64,000 bases of DNA from Liriodendron chinense. Its lineage: Eukaryota; Streptophyta; Magnoliopsida; Magnoliales; Magnoliaceae. This document shows, piece after piece, positions 13,028 to 25,431 of the stretch. The stretch is taken from the NCBI GenBank assembly GCA_003013855.2, contig ML058459.1, positions 1,681,050-1,745,049 on the forward strand, given 5' to 3'. Numbering within the stretch: the stretch's first letter is position 1; each line of letters opens with the position of its first letter. The translations under genes were made by a program, and so were the position numbers. The notes under the pieces were generated by a model. It searched no databases, had not been told where the DNA came from, and saw only the letters and a list, made by a program, of their open reading frames with translations.

Positions 13028-13514
13028 GGAGCGGATTAGGTGTTACCTACCCTCGCCGTGGGGCCCACCTTGATGATGTGTTGTATATCCACTCCGTCCA
13101 CCCGTTTTTACAGACAATTTTAGTTGTGTAAACTAAAAATTAAGCAGACAAAAATCTCAGGTGTACCACAGGAAACAGTGGTGATTGAGTGCCACACCAT
13201 AAAAAAATTCAAAGGCCCTATTGTAAGTTTCCGAAATATTTATTTGAAATCCAACCTGTTGATAATGTCAATGAGATCTGAATGAAGGGAAAAATACAAA
13301 GATAAGCTTTATATAAAGGTTTTGTGGCCCATAACAAGTTTTTAATGGTTATTCATCACTGTTTCTAGTGGTATGGTCTACTTGAGAGTTGTATCTTCTT
13401 AAGGTTTGCTATATAGTCTTTAAATGAGATGAAAAACAGATGAACGGCGTGGATATACAAAAAATACATCTAAGCGGGCCCCACACCGTTAGCAGGTAAC
13501 AACCAATCTGCTCC
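13028..13514. mobile_element. Long-TIR MITE, 487 bp
   Basis: The left end GGAGCGGATTAGGTGTTACC and the inverted right end GGAGCAGATTGGTTGTTACC begin terminal inverted repeats that run about 80 bp, including GTGGGGCCC and TTGTATATCCAC. The interior is a weak palindrome (AATCTCAGGTGTACCACAGG against CTACTTGAGAGTTGTATC). No coding capacity is present. The 9-bp flanks do not match, so superfamily assignment (Mutator-like is my guess) is unproven. Confidence 0.7.
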
Positions 13515-13595
13515 GTCATTCAAACGCATGCACTCAACAAGTATACACGTGGGGCACATTCCGGTGTTTTAGACATGACTGGGTCATTGACCCGA

Positions 13596-14091
13596 GCGAC
13601 TTAGCTGCGGCTGCGATGTGGGTGGGACCCTGATCTTGGGGCCACGTCATTGTATGTTGCATCTCTAGTACATATCCGTTTTGCCAGATCATTTAATTGC
13701 ATGGTCCAAAAACGAAGCAGGTCCAAATCTCAGGTGGACCACACCACAAGAAACAGTGGTGAATGACCATTGAAAACTTTTTGTGGGTTTCAAAAGCTTT
13801 GGATCAAGCTGATATTTCCCACCCTTCATCCAAGTCCGTGTGACCGTATCAACAAGATGGATGGAAAATAAACATTACGGTGGACCTTAGAAAGTTTTAA
13901 TGGTGGGCATTCAATGACCACTGTTTCCTGTGGTGTGGTGGTCCACCTGAGATTTGTATCTACTTCATTTTTGGCACTATGCTATAAAATGATCTGCTGA
14001 AACAGATAGAGGGCATAGATATACAAAGCAAGCATTGAGGTGGGCCCCACGTCCCACCCATATCGCTGGTGGAGGGTCGCAGCTAAGTCGC
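13596..14091. mobile_element. Long-TIR MITE, 496 bp
   Basis: GCGACTTAGCTGCG at the left is repeated inverted at the right (CGCAGCTAAGTCGC), followed by related GTGGGTGGGAC and GGGGCC arms. The inner arms are the same AAATCTCAGGTGGACCACACC family as at 11938-12244. No target duplication was found. Confidence 0.7.
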
Positions 14092-14137
14092 GTCCCGTGA
14101 AGCTACGGTCAGATCTATTGGACAATCCTAGTCACTG

Positions 14138-14139
<2 letters not shown>

Positions 14140-14172
<33 letters not shown>
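14140..14172. repeat. (CT)n microsatellite
   Basis: An uninterrupted CT dinucleotide run of about 33 bases. Confidence 0.95.
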
Positions 14173-14175
<3 letters not shown>

Positions 14176-14555
14176 GAAATTAGATTATTTACTTGTTTTT
14201 TTATTAACTGTCCATTATTAGGCATTCTGTGTAATTTCTTGTTTTAGTCACCTATATAATTTGGGGCCAAGGAGGTCTAATTTGAGGCACATGATTTGCC
14301 CGTGCACAAGTTGTGACTGCATGTGTATGAACCATCAGGGACGAGTATCAAACTTTTTCTCCGTCGCTAAAGTTGATTTTTGTATGCGGCCCACCACTAT
14401 GGGGTCTGTACGATGGATGGTTAGGATCTGTGCAATCACAGGTATTGTAGCGAGCCGGTGGTGGACATAATGACCCATGGTTTCAGCACTGACGGTCGGG
14501 ATTCAAAGAAAAATGTATGGTCTGGATTTGAGTAAAAATACATAAAAAATAAAAG

Positions 14556-14628
14556 CACGCCCGGTGGGACTCGAACCCACAATCGCCTGATTAGAAGTCA
14601 GACGCCTTATCCATTAGGCCACGGGCGC
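14556..14628 (-). tRNA. tRNA-Arg (anticodon UCU)
   Basis: On the minus strand a 73-nt cloverleaf can be drawn. The acceptor is GCGCCCG pairing with CGGGCGT (one G-U) plus discriminator G. The D arm contains AATGGATAAGG, the anticodon loop is CTTCTAA with anticodon TCT, and the T arm GTGGG-TTCGAGT-CCCAC is perfect. There is no intron and CCA is not encoded. A TTTT pol III terminator begins one base after the 3' end (14551-14554 on the plus strand). The internal B-box GGTTCGAGTCC is intact. It reads as a functional nuclear tRNA gene. Confidence 0.95.
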
Positions 14629-17318
14629 CTCTTGTTGTTGTCTTTCCAAAGACTTTATAGTCAAGTCTCTTTACCTACAGCTGTTTCCTTGAGTCCCAAA
14701 GTATCATTTTGTAACATCTCATCCGTACAAAATCTAGGCCACATCATCAACATCACCTGTAATGAGAAAGAAGATGGTCCACTTATTAGGCCTTCTACAC
14801 CATTGAAATCAATGTGCATCTAGATTCCCGCTACAATCAATGGATGATAGAAGTTATTTGGTACATACTACAAATAATCCCTTCCCACTAGTTTAACAGG
14901 TGGGGCCCATAGTTCTTGTGCTCTTTAGTTGAATGTGGACCATGTTTGTTCATCGGGCTATTTTGGCCATCAATCGAGGGATTTGGATTCGGACCCATCA
15001 AAAGGTGGGTTGAGATTAGTTTATAATTACTCCAACAAACATTAAAAATGAAGAGAATGTGAAAAATTAGAGAGCCCATTTACACCACTTGCGTGCCAAA
15101 GTGGCCCATGAATGTGTGATCTAGCCCCTCCATCAAGGGCCCAACCTGACCCGAGCCCAATGGGATCTGAGGCCAAGGATCTGAAACTGGCAAGACCCAG
15201 AGCCAATCAAACTGGGTATGGGTACCCTAGGACCCAATCTTATCAAGCCGGGTATGGGTACTCTAGGATCTGATGCGAACCCGATCCTTACAACTCTAGC
15301 CCTGCTGGGCCCATGTTTGTTACTTATTGAGGCCAGGCCTGAGTTATTTTCTGGTTGTCATTTGCCATCCCTGGACTCTCCTGAGCCTGGGCCTTTAGCC
15401 CATTTATGAAAGTTAAGGGCAGGCTATATAGGAATGAAAGTTAGGCCCAAGAAGTAAATGGCCCGGATTGGTCTGACCTCAACCTAGCTCCAATCTGGCT
15501 TGCTGCCACACTTCAGGTTTCAGGTAAGTCTTCTCTCCCAATCAGACCAAGTCAAGCTTTGGAATCTTGTAATCCTATTTGCTTCAATATTAAGTAGTTT
15601 TTGAATTACATAATGACAGTTTATCTAATGGAAGCTAACATTAATAAACAGATGCATTCATGCTTGTGCATCAAAAGTGTGCTTATGAACATGTGTTTTA
15701 TATTTTTGCCACTAAGACACTCTCACATATAACAACTTTGAAAGTCAGCGCTGAAGAGTGGGCCTGCAGGATCCCACGGTCTACATGACATGGAACCTTC
15801 GCAAAGTCAAAGATGAATGGCGCATGTTCAGTGGTCTGCCTAATAACTATAGGAGCAGATGGGTCTAATCACCCCTTTGAATGTACAGTATAGATAGCCT
15901 TGGATTACAATCTACGGCTTAGATCATTTAAGGAACGGACCAGATGGATATCTAAAGGATGAATGTTTTCTCTCTATTTTCTGTCTAAGCTCTCGTGATT
16001 TTAGATTATTTCACGAGAGAATCTTCTTATTTAAATGAGAGGTTTGAAGAGTTTGTATGAGGCTAAAGATTATTTGGTCTCATCCTATCTCCTTATTCAC
16101 ATTAAAAGTTGAATTTGAAATTCTACATCTAATAACATAGAGAACAACCGATTAAGAAATCAGGGAGAAAACCTCAGTGGGACCCATCCGCTTTTGATTG
16201 CCCACAAGTGGGCCCCACAGGCCCATGTCCAACAAGGCTTTAGAACACCCCATCAATTTGAAGTGATAATGTAGAAAATGGATATATATACAAAATCAAT
16301 TATTAAACTCCTAGCAGTGATGGGTTAATTGGGTCCTAGCCTAGGTTACAAAGTGTTGATGTCAAGTGTTCAGCTGGTTGGATGGTTTAAAACAAAAAAA
16401 TCATCCGATGCGACCCGCCGTCGTTTGAGTTGTATCAATTTCAGTCTGAAATGAAATGAGTTACCAAATTAAAACAGAATGGAAATGGACCGATACGGGT
16501 GAGTCATGCTGTTTTTAAATCTCAGTTTGGTCGTGAAACTTCTGTCAAGCAACCATGAAAATTCTTGTTTAGAATGTAGATTAAGGCGGGGGCATTTCCT
16601 ATAACTGACACCCAAAAATTTGTAGACCTGTTCGTCGCAGGAATTGACTGAGGAGAGGCCTTTAGATAGGAAGAAAATCAAGATTTGAAAAGCTGGCCCC
16701 AGATAGCTGGGACCTATATGATCCTTTGAAAAATTGGAGTACTCGAGTCGGACAGTCGGATACTCTGATACTCAAAAAAACTGGAGTACCCAACATTGGA
16801 AAACCAGATTTATTGGAATTTTGAACTCTAAAGAGTAATTGTTTATGCATATGATTCTTTATGAATGTGTGAAAGAAAAAATGTATGAATGCATTGAAGA
16901 TTGCGAGGACTGAAGATCAGAGATTGGAGAAAAAGGAGTGTTGTTAGGCTCTGGATCACCAGTAGAAGGATTTTGCACGCCAAAACCATGTATTTTTCTC
17001 TTTGTTGTATTTCTCTGCCTCTACCATAGCTGGTCATGAAAGCCTCGATTTGTAGAGGTTGGAAACCTACCCGTTTTGGGTTCCATGGTCATTTCTACTG
17101 GAGAATCCATTTATTTTCGTCCATTGTAAGAGGAGAATATGGGAGGTTCATCCATTACAAGAGAGGATCTTCATCAGTTACAGAATGAGGCCATTGAAGG
17201 CCATGTGTTCCAACACGCGTTTGTGTTGGCGTGTATTGCAAAATGCATGCATCCATGTCTAAGAGTGAACAACTGAATGCTGACTTCGATTTTCTGCTTT
17301 GTAGCTTCTTTCTATACA
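14629..17318. other. Intergenic, no gene seen
   Basis: No protein family or RNA gene is recognised. 15185-15280 holds a short direct repeat built on CTGGGTATGGGTA / CCGGGTATGGGTA. The open frames here are short and lack motifs. 16840-17310 lies directly upstream of the polyamine oxidase pseudogene and could be its former 5' region, but nothing proves it. Confidence 0.4.
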
Positions 17319-19392
17319 GAAGTTAAGAGAAGACAATCCCCATCTACTTCTGTCATTGTCATTGGTGGTGGCTTTTCTGGCATTGCAGCTGCTCGTGCTC
17401 TTGTTGCCTGTTTTCAGGTAACTCAGTGTCCTTTTCTAGAACTATGTCATTCATCTCTTGGTGAAATTGGTTCTTGTCAGTATACAATGCGCTCCCATTA
17501 TCTTGTTGTTCATGTTGTCCTTCACCTGATATGATGTGTCACCCTCGGGTTGTTCTGTTAGGGGTCAATTGGGAGTGTGAATTTGGTTGTAATTGGTGTG
17601 AATTGGTAAAGTTAGTGCATTTGGGATAGTGTATTTGGTGTGAATTGGAATCCAATTCATGCCAAATACACCAAAGCCTCTTGTTTTGAAAACACACCAA
17701 GAACCTATGATCCCAATTCACATAAATTCCAATTCGCATGGATTCCAATGCTTATCAAATAGACAGACTTTGTGGCCTAGTGTAGACTGATTACTCATTT
17801 GGCTTTTCCATTGACGCGGGCGCATCATAGTATGCCTCTTGTTATTTTTCTCTGACTTTCTTCTAGGTTCAATTACTCTTTCCCATTAACTGTGGTCGAT
17901 TACTCTTTTATGGTAATATGTGAGGCCACTCAACAGCATGTTTAAATGTGTTGTATTCATCAACCATGCTTAGGATTGGCATGGGTTCTGTAAGGAGAAT
18001 CCTTTGGTCAGTATCATGGATTCTACATTTTCTATATTGGTTGTGTTGATAATTGCTAAATGGTTGCAAATTGATGATTCCAGAGGGAGAAAGTAAGGCT
18101 GGAATATAGTGAAGACGTGTCTATACTTCACGCTATCTATATCGTTCTGGAGAGGCATCCAGATTTAAGGTTCTATAGATACTATACCTTCATTCCTTAC
18201 CTATGGCAGTTGCTGGTTTTCTTGAAGGTACTGTATTTTGATGAAAATGGGTTTGTTTGCAGGCAGGAAGGACTTGCTGGAGGGCTGGTTTGCTGCAGGT
18301 GCGGATACCATCTCACTGAAATGCTGGGATCAGACGTCATTCCTACTTATCAAAATATTTTTATCTGGAAAAAAAAACCTCAATGCATCTTTTTTCTTGA
18401 TTTTGGGATTTTCCAATACCACACTTGATGTGGAATGATCCCATTTGACCAGTTTGTTCCAAATGAGCAGTATTAGACATCTGGAAAGTCTAATCCTGGA
18501 TTTGGATGGTTCATCCAATCCGACATGCTCTCTATGGGACATCTGGAAAAAACAAGAGTGGACGACTCATTTAAGTTATTACAAAAGATGGTCAATCACC
18601 AAAGTAGATTGTCTGCCTGTTGGATTCTGCCATGCATTGCTTCTTTGCATCCTACTGTATAACAGATTGTCAATCATCAAAGAACTGCTCTCTGGTGGTC
18701 ATGGGCTAATGATCTGGGGTTATCGCCCTGTTATAAATACTTTGGCCAAAGGGCTTAACATCCATCTTGGTCACATGTACAGATTTTTATTCATCAACCA
18801 TTACAGTCTTCTGGTGCAGAGCATGTCTTGTATGTACCATGTATGAGTACTCTCTTATCTTGATAATGGAGTCTAAGTAATGGTCGAGAATGGGAAGACA
18901 TTCACAGCAGATGCAGCCATGGTCAGTCCCTATCGGGTTTCTGAAGTCCCAACTCTGTAAAGTTTAAGCCCTGACTTCTGGAGTGGAAGGTGATAACTTG
19001 AGGAGATTTGGAGAACTCTCGAGTTTTCTTATGTATTGCTTTACCCCAGTCGGTTTTATATAGAAATGTACAATATGTATACAAAGAAAGAAATTAATAG
19101 AAATCAATAGACATACATGGAAGGAAAATCAATCAGGATAATCAGGAATTTCTATCAGAAATCAATCAGGGTAATCAGGAATCTCTATCAGAAGGAAGCA
19201 GCAATTGCAGACGTGATGTTGGAACTGAGAACAAGATCACACTGCACTTTCGCAGGTTCTTCTGGCCCAATGTTGAGTTTCTGAGAGTATTTGTCACCAC
19301 TTCTTACTGTTGCGGCTATTTCCTGAACTTTCACTGGGTGTCTTGCCCATGATATCGAGAAGATGTCTGATAAAATAGCTGTTAATTTTTCT
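17319..19392 (+). pseudogene. Polyamine oxidase (PAO2/3/4-like) pseudogene, introns retained
   Basis: Exon remnants occur in the order of a plant peroxisomal-type polyamine oxidase, a flavoprotein amine oxidase that oxidises spermine and spermidine. 17319-17417 has SVIVIGGGFSGIAAARA, the FAD-binding glycine motif, ending CAG|GTAACT. About 18083-18169 has SEDVSILHAIYIVLERHPDL, then an intron (GT at 18170, TTTGCAG ending 18262). 18263-18333 has GWFAAGADTISLKCWDQ. About 18682-18777 has GGHGLMIWGYRPVINTLAKG. 18865-18989 has VENGKTFTADAAMV. About 19191-19392 has ENKITLHF, FFWPNVEFL and AHDIEKMSDK. Breaks: the exon for the RIGGRV region is missing, about a dozen codons are lost after QEGLA, a lysine codon is TAA near 18874, there are frameshifts, and the C-terminal half is absent. 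Retained introns exclude a processed copy. Confidence 0.85.
17565..17760. repeat. Inverted-repeat element inside pseudogene intron
   Basis: AATTGG/CCAATT-rich arms face each other around the centre near 17654 (GTGTGAATTGGAATCC against ATTCATGCCAAATACACC). The structure looks like a small MITE; the borders are uncertain and no target duplication was fixed. Confidence 0.4.
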
Positions 19393-19763
19393 TTCTCCTT
19401 TCTGGCATTCTTGTCTGGCTTTGTACAACTTGGGAAATTTTCATATAGTTTTTGTCATAGTGTGAGGCAGTTCTATCTTTGCCTTTATTTATATATTATG
19501 TTTTGCATCAACTCTATAAAATATGCTTGTATATATAGAGGCATTGTATTGGGGAATTGGTATTTACAACCTTGTTTGGTAGATGTAGTGTTTGCTATCA
19601 AGAGGGTGGGATGTCAACAGTGTGTGGGGGGTGTGAGTGCGTGTAAAAATAAAATAAATTGGTAGTGTCTCTACATATACTCTAACCTTGTCTATTTGAG
19701 AAAAAAATGGGTTTGCTGAATTTAATCGTGTTTCTTCATTTGGTAGTAGTGTTTGCTTGGTTG

Positions 19764-20377
19764 GAAGTAATATTTTAACTTTCTGTTAACCATTGGGCGT
19801 TAAGTGTCTTGTATAGCTGTGGTTGGCATCATGGATTGACAATGAGAGGTAACGACATCAAATGGCCGATTAGCCAATGAGACATGAGAAATGAATAATT
19901 CGTAATACAAGGGTTCCATTGTTTCTTCATTGCATTGAGGAGTTGCTGCTGTCCTTGGGCAATTTTAGCGTGTTTCGAAGCTCATCTGCTTGCGAATGTG
20001 AATTCTTACATGTTACACACCCAAGAATGTAAAGTAGCTTTCGTTAATGTTTGCGATGTTTACATTCTAGGAAGTAATATTTTAACTTTCTGTTAAACAT
20101 TGGGCGTTGGGTGTCTTGTATAGTTGTGGTTGGCGTCATGGATTGACAATGAAAGGTAATGACATCAAATGGCCGATTAGCCAATGAGACGTGAGAAATG
20201 AATAATTCATAATACAAGGGTTCCATTGTTTCTTCATTGCATTGAGGAGTTGCTGCTGTCCTTAGGCAATTGTAGCTTGTTTCGAAGCTAGTCTGTTTGC
20301 GAATGTCAATTCTTACATGTTAAACACCCAGGAATGTAATGTAGCTTTTGTTAATGTTTGGGATGTTTACATACTAG
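19764..20377. repeat. Tandem duplication, 2 x 307 bp
   Basis: The unit starting GAAGTAATATTTTAACTTTC at 19764 repeats at 20071 with the same start, and both end at ...CTAG. The copies differ by scattered substitutions only, so the duplication is old but intact. No coding content is recognised. Confidence 0.9.
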
Positions 20378-20745
20378 GCCGTTTGCATACCCGAAAGAAG
20401 TTAGGTTGGTTGTAAAATTGCTTTGTGAATCCTATCATAATATATGTATTTTTATCAACGTGGTGGGTTCATTTTGTCAGCTTATTTTAGGGAATGATTT
20501 AAAAATTGAGGCAGAATCAATTCTCAAGGGGACCAGATTTCAGGAAACAGTGGTGATTGAATGCCTACCATTAATATTAGAAATTCCAGCCTCTATATAT
20601 TAAAAATTCCAACTTGCATATGCATGTACATTGTATTCTTTCCTTCTTTGCATGTCAGATTTAATTAGGATTCTATTATAGATTTCGATTTTTTACATTC
20701 TCTATATATTATTTATTTATTCATCTCATTCTATGAAATTTGTTA

Positions 20746-20756
20746 TGGTACCAGAG
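20746..20756 (+). other. Probable Ty1/copia primer-binding site (tRNA-iMet type)
   Basis: TGGTACCAGAG differs by one base from the TGGTATCAGAG that plant copia elements use to bind initiator tRNA-Met. It follows AAATTTGTTA as usual. The upstream 20640-20740 AT-rich tract would then be the 3' end of an LTR, and the downstream C-rich 20757-21170 an untranslated leader. It could belong to the copia element whose gag starts at 24848, with nested repeats in between; that link is inferred. Confidence 0.5.
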
Positions 20757-21171
20757 TTACGACTCTTGATTGTCCAACAGCCCACATACCCTGTCCGCAC
20801 TCGAACTTGGCATCTTCTTCCAAACCCAAACACAGTCCACGCACTCCAATCCCTCAACGAAATCAACTTCCAATCCGCTATTGCTGAACCTCGCCGCCGC
20901 CTGACTGTTGCGTCCTGTCTCTTTCCAAACCAAAATCCTGTTGCATCATCATCTCCCATCGCCCAATCCAGCACCATTGCAAACCCTCCCTGTTACAGCC
21001 ATCCCGCCGAATCCAGCACCATTGCAATCCCGAATCCCTAATCCCATCTCCGATTGCAGCCCTTGCCATAACCAATCTTTTGCTCTGCCGTGATGTGAAT
21101 CACCTGTTGACATCATCGCCAATCAGAACTCGAACATTGGCCGGTTATTACGTCTCCTCCGGCACCCTACT

Positions 21172-22916
21172 TAGAGGTGGCAATGCCTCGGGTCGGGTCA
21201 AGCTCGGGGCGGGTCGGGTCCACCTCAATGTTTACCCAACCCAAATTAAACTGGGTCCGAATTTTAATGATCAACTAACTAATTTGTAGATTAAACTGAA
21301 ATCATATCTTATTTCAAGTCCCAATTTAAATTAAAATATTAAGAATATACAAGAAAGACTCGCTTAATGGTGGAATTTTACTAAATCAATTCACAACTAG
21401 GCTCAAATCTTTAACTACCAATGCCTGCCCAACATTGTCATGAATCTTACATAAATAGTCATGAATTAGACTTCACCTCAAATTAGACTTAGTGAGTTTT
21501 GTTGAGTCAACTCAGCACATGTTACAATTAATTTCAACCAGATTGAACTTCAAGAGCAAGGATATATGATCATGATCAATCCTAATTAAATAACTAAACT
21601 AAATCAGACATTCCTCGGATCATGAACAACTTCTATCAACTAATGTGAACTAAGCATAGAATGAGTTCAACTCGGTTTACCACTTGGTAGCAAACCGGGT
21701 TAATCATAATGTAATAGAAAGATGAAATGGTTGATTATCTCACCCTATACCACAGCAGTAAGAACTCTATGAATGCATCCTAGCAATGACTTCAACAGCA
21801 ACAATACCACTGAAGAAGAAGACCAGGCCTCCAATGGTGAAACGCCAATCATCGATTTTCATTCAATCCGACAACTATGGATAGAGTACAATCATTTCAA
21901 AGAGCTTAGAGATTTCAGCTCCAACACCTTCTAGCGGACGTGTTTATATGGTTAGTATGGGATTTAAGGTTTCTAGATGCAAGAAGGGAGAAAAACGGCA
22001 GAAAAATCCTATTTATATGATGACATTCTCAACCCTAATCTGGGTGAACATCAATGGACGACTATGATAGTTTCCAACTAAGGGTTATAAATAGCTTAGA
22101 TTTGCTCGAATGCGTTGTCACAGATCGAGGTCAATAGAGAAAGAAACGGAGGTGAGAGAAAGGAAAATGAAATATTTTCATTTTCGGACCCGCCACCCAC
22201 ACAACACAACTTATATGTGAAACAGTGGTTACATACATGAGCGTCCACATTTGATATTAATTGAATTCTAGTTAAGAATGATGCTAGAAACTGATAGACG
22301 GTTTGGATCGAGCCAAGGTGGGCCACATTGGTCTCAGTGGTCAAGTTTTGAAGGGCCTAGAAATACAAAATCAGTTACCCACTGCTATCTTTGACTTCTA
22401 ACTGTGTACACCATACAACAATACCTTTAATGAAACACTTGGGGTTTGCTAGACTCCCATGTTTGAACTATATGAATAGATTAGATCAGCCGGACTATTG
22501 TTTGAAAGTAGGCCGCACGATCTTAAAAACAAACAGTATTCATTTGAGACGTTTCGACGAAAATTGAGGGAGAGAATATTTTCTCTCGGTTTTGGGTTTT
22601 GATCGGGTCAACAGATGTTGACCGATCCACCCAATTCAGTGTACAACATGTGCACAAATTGTTAGTGCACACTAATAAAAATAGGGCCCACTTTCATCAG
22701 AAGTGAAATCTACTTCGTTCATCATCCAGCAATGTGTGTGAGAAAAAAAAACAATGCATTATTTAACTAATAAGAAAATCAATATATAATAGTTTACTTA
22801 ACCCCTATATGATTCGGGTCGGGTCGGGTCACCTTTAACCCTAACTCGACCCATAAAAATTCGGGTTGGGTCGGGTCAACCCAAAAATTAAATTCGGGTC
22901 AAACTTTCCAACCCTA
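21172..22916. repeat. Probable TIR element in the copia leader
   Basis: TAGAGGTGGCAA at the left and the inverted right end TAGGGTTGGAAA could be terminal repeats, and both are followed inwards by TCGGGTCGGGTC-type arms. No transposase is recognised and no clear target duplication is seen. The borders are approximate. Confidence 0.4.
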
Positions 22917-24847
22917 AATTGGAAAAAATCGGGTCGGGTCGGGTTGAATTTTGCTAGGTCTAAGCCTACTCTTAGTGTTGTGCTCTCTTATTTTTCTTGT
23001 GTTTGCTCTCTAATGTGCGGGTCTGATGGGATACTTAGACCTGACCTGACTTGACCAGTTTGTTAAATGGTATGGTATGGTTCCAAGAACAGAACCAATT
23101 GCTAAACGGGTCTGAATATGGTCTCCTTTATATTAGGTCTGACTCGACCTGGTGCGAATCGAATCCATTTAGTAAATGGGCGGGTCTGGTTTATGTTGTC
23201 AGGTACCCATTTAGACCCAGTAAAAATGTTTCCATACCTTGACAAGTAACATGAGCAAACAAGAAATCCACCCCAAGTTTAGATAATCATCTCTATGATT
23301 ATGATATTTACTTGTGTCATTATTTCTATTTTTGTTATTATGAGAAGTTGTTAAATTTAACTTTTATTATTAATTGACATTGAATAATTTTGATATAAAA
23401 TCAAGATGAACTAGACCTGTTAGACCTGACCAAACCCGTTAGGCCCGTTATAAGAGGACCTGGTTTAGGATTTAGATATCCCTTAACCAGACTTGTTAGA
23501 CCCGACCTATTTATAAATGGGTCTGGGTAGATCTCCCTCTACCAGACCCTAATGTTTTAAATATTGACGATATTGGCCAATATATCCCATGATATATCTT
23601 GTATCCCACTTGTGCGATACGAAATGCACAAGTAATGTTGATATATCCCACATATTTGATTTGGTGAGCATTTTCAATTTTCAATCCCTTTTTTTGTTGA
23701 AATTATGTTAAATCAGTGTCAATTGGTTCTTCATGTTTTGCATGAAAAATTAATGAGTTGGAGCTTTGATTTCGATATCCATTAGTTCTTCATGTTCTCT
23801 AATTTTTTTTTTTTTAAATTTTCCCTCAACTAGCTGTCAATTGAGACTAATTTTGAAGTATTTAGGAGTATTTAATGAAATGATCATCACATACACTCTA
23901 ATTTCAAAATTTTACTATAGGTGGTCCAATTTAGAAAAAATTAGGAAAAATACGAAATTTTCCCAATTTCTCCCAAATTGCTTACAATGTTGCACTCCAA
24001 ATATGAAATCAAGCATGTGTAAGAGCTGGTCTACTGATTTGTAATTAAGGCCTTGTCAATTTTTGAAAAATAAAAATAATTTTTAATTAAAAATTAATAA
24101 AAAAATTTATTAAAATATTAATTTTTTTGTTGAAATTTTCCTTCAACCAGTTTTCAATTGAGACTAATTTTAAAGTATTTTGAAGTGTTTGATGAAATGA
24201 TAATCACATACACTCTAAATGTTATGCATTCAATTTGAATATATTTACATTAGTTCAATCAGACAGCGCATAGCTTAGGACCCTATACAAAGAAAACATA
24301 TTATGTACACTTCTTTTTTGAGATGTTATGATTTAAAAGTGTATATTAAAGTCTTTGTTAACAATCTCTAAAGTTCATTGAAAAATTCAACCATTTCCCC
24401 AATGATTCCCATGTTTATCAAAAAGTGCGATAAATTACCTGATACAAATAATATATCCCGTGCGATAACCGATACATATCTGTATCCCAAGGGTGCAATA
24501 TATAATGCGATATCGATATTTCGAATACTGCTAGACCCAAACCCATTTATAAATGGGTCTGATGGAGTTGATTCAAACCCGACCTAAACCTAACCATTTA
24601 GTAAAAGAGTTTGGGTCTAAAATTTGGACCCAGGCCCATTTAGTAAATGGGTGGGTTTGGTTTTGGCAAAAACCTCCCCAAAACCTGACCATTTACAACC
24701 TACACGCCAACCCACATTATTCCTTCTTTGGTGAGTCATCAGTCGATGTTCTCCCCTCATCATGTATAGTGTCTTGTTTAGCGATTCTATACTGGTTTGA
24801 CCTTTGGACCATAATCTTGCTACTTGTTAATGGCTACATCATCTAAC
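22917..24847. repeat. Nested repeat block, no gene
   Basis: Arms such as ATTTATAAATGGGTCTG occur at 23509-23526 and again at 24544-24563, bracketing an AT-rich insert (about 23562-24530). The insert's ends are loosely inverted (AATATTGACGATATTGG against CGATATCGATATTTCG). Inside it, AATTGAGACTAATTTT is directly repeated at 23844 and 24156. No coding similarity was seen. This looks like MITE-in-MITE nesting. Confidence 0.4.
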
Positions 24848-24938
24848 ATGTCGGGATTAATCAACAATGTATCATCTCCATATTTCTTACATTCTTCTGA
24901 TCACTCGAGTGCAATTCTTGTTTCTTCTCCTCTCATAA
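24848..24938 (+). pseudogene. Ty1/copia gag, 5' fragment
   Basis: ATG at 24848 opens a frame with SSPYFLHSSDHSSAILVSSP, which matches the N-terminus of plant Ty1/copia Gag. The frame runs to the border of the large Tat element and resumes at 49218 with RDNYPTRKRVMKM, so removing the insert and one CATAA restores continuous gag. The copia element itself is decayed downstream. Confidence 0.7.
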
Positions 24939-25149
24939 TGTAGACACCCCACCTTCGGCTACACTGTTGGTAGAGATAGCTGGTTGAACGGAGGACCATA
25001 CCCCCAAATCCCAAGTCCAAACTCAGCCAAACTCACCCTTGTAAGCCTCATTCCATAGCCCAGTTCAAGCCTGAACCCAGTCAACCCAGTCCTAAAAACC
25101 ACCCTGAAAAAAACCCATAAAAAAGTCCAGTAAAAAAATCCCAAAAAAG

Positions 25150-25330
25150 TCAAACTCACTGAGTCAACTCGCTGAGTTAACCCGCTGAGTTAACCCGCTG
25201 AGTCAACCCGTCGAGTCAACCCGTCGAGTCAAAACACCGAGTCAACCCGTCGAGTCAACCCGTCGAGTCAAACCACCGAGTCGACCCGCTGAGTCAACTC
25301 ACTGAGTCAACCAGCGAGTCCAACAGCAGC
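25150..25330. repeat. GAGTCAACCCG short-unit array in LTR U3
   Basis: About fifteen imperfect 11-14-nt units of the form (CT/TC)GAGTCAACCCG stand in tandem just upstream of the promoter. The same array is in the 3' LTR at about 47882-48062. Confidence 0.85.
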
Positions 25331-25431
25331 CCCGAGGGAACGGCCGTACTCGCTAGAAACCGAGGAGCGGCCGTACGGGCGGCCCATGGCAGGCCGCCCG
25401 GAAAAAATTACGAGAATGCCCCTCTCGCTGC

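Noticed and set aside
13019..13523. 9-bp target duplication around the 487-bp MITE
   Set aside because: Flanks TGATTCATG and GTCATTCAA share only ATTCA out of register, so no duplication is claimed.
14556..14628. tRNA-Arg(UCU) as the primer of the Tat element
   Set aside because: Its 3' end would give a primer site starting TGGCACGCCCGG, whereas the element has TGGCGACTCCAC; a different Arg isoacceptor fits better.
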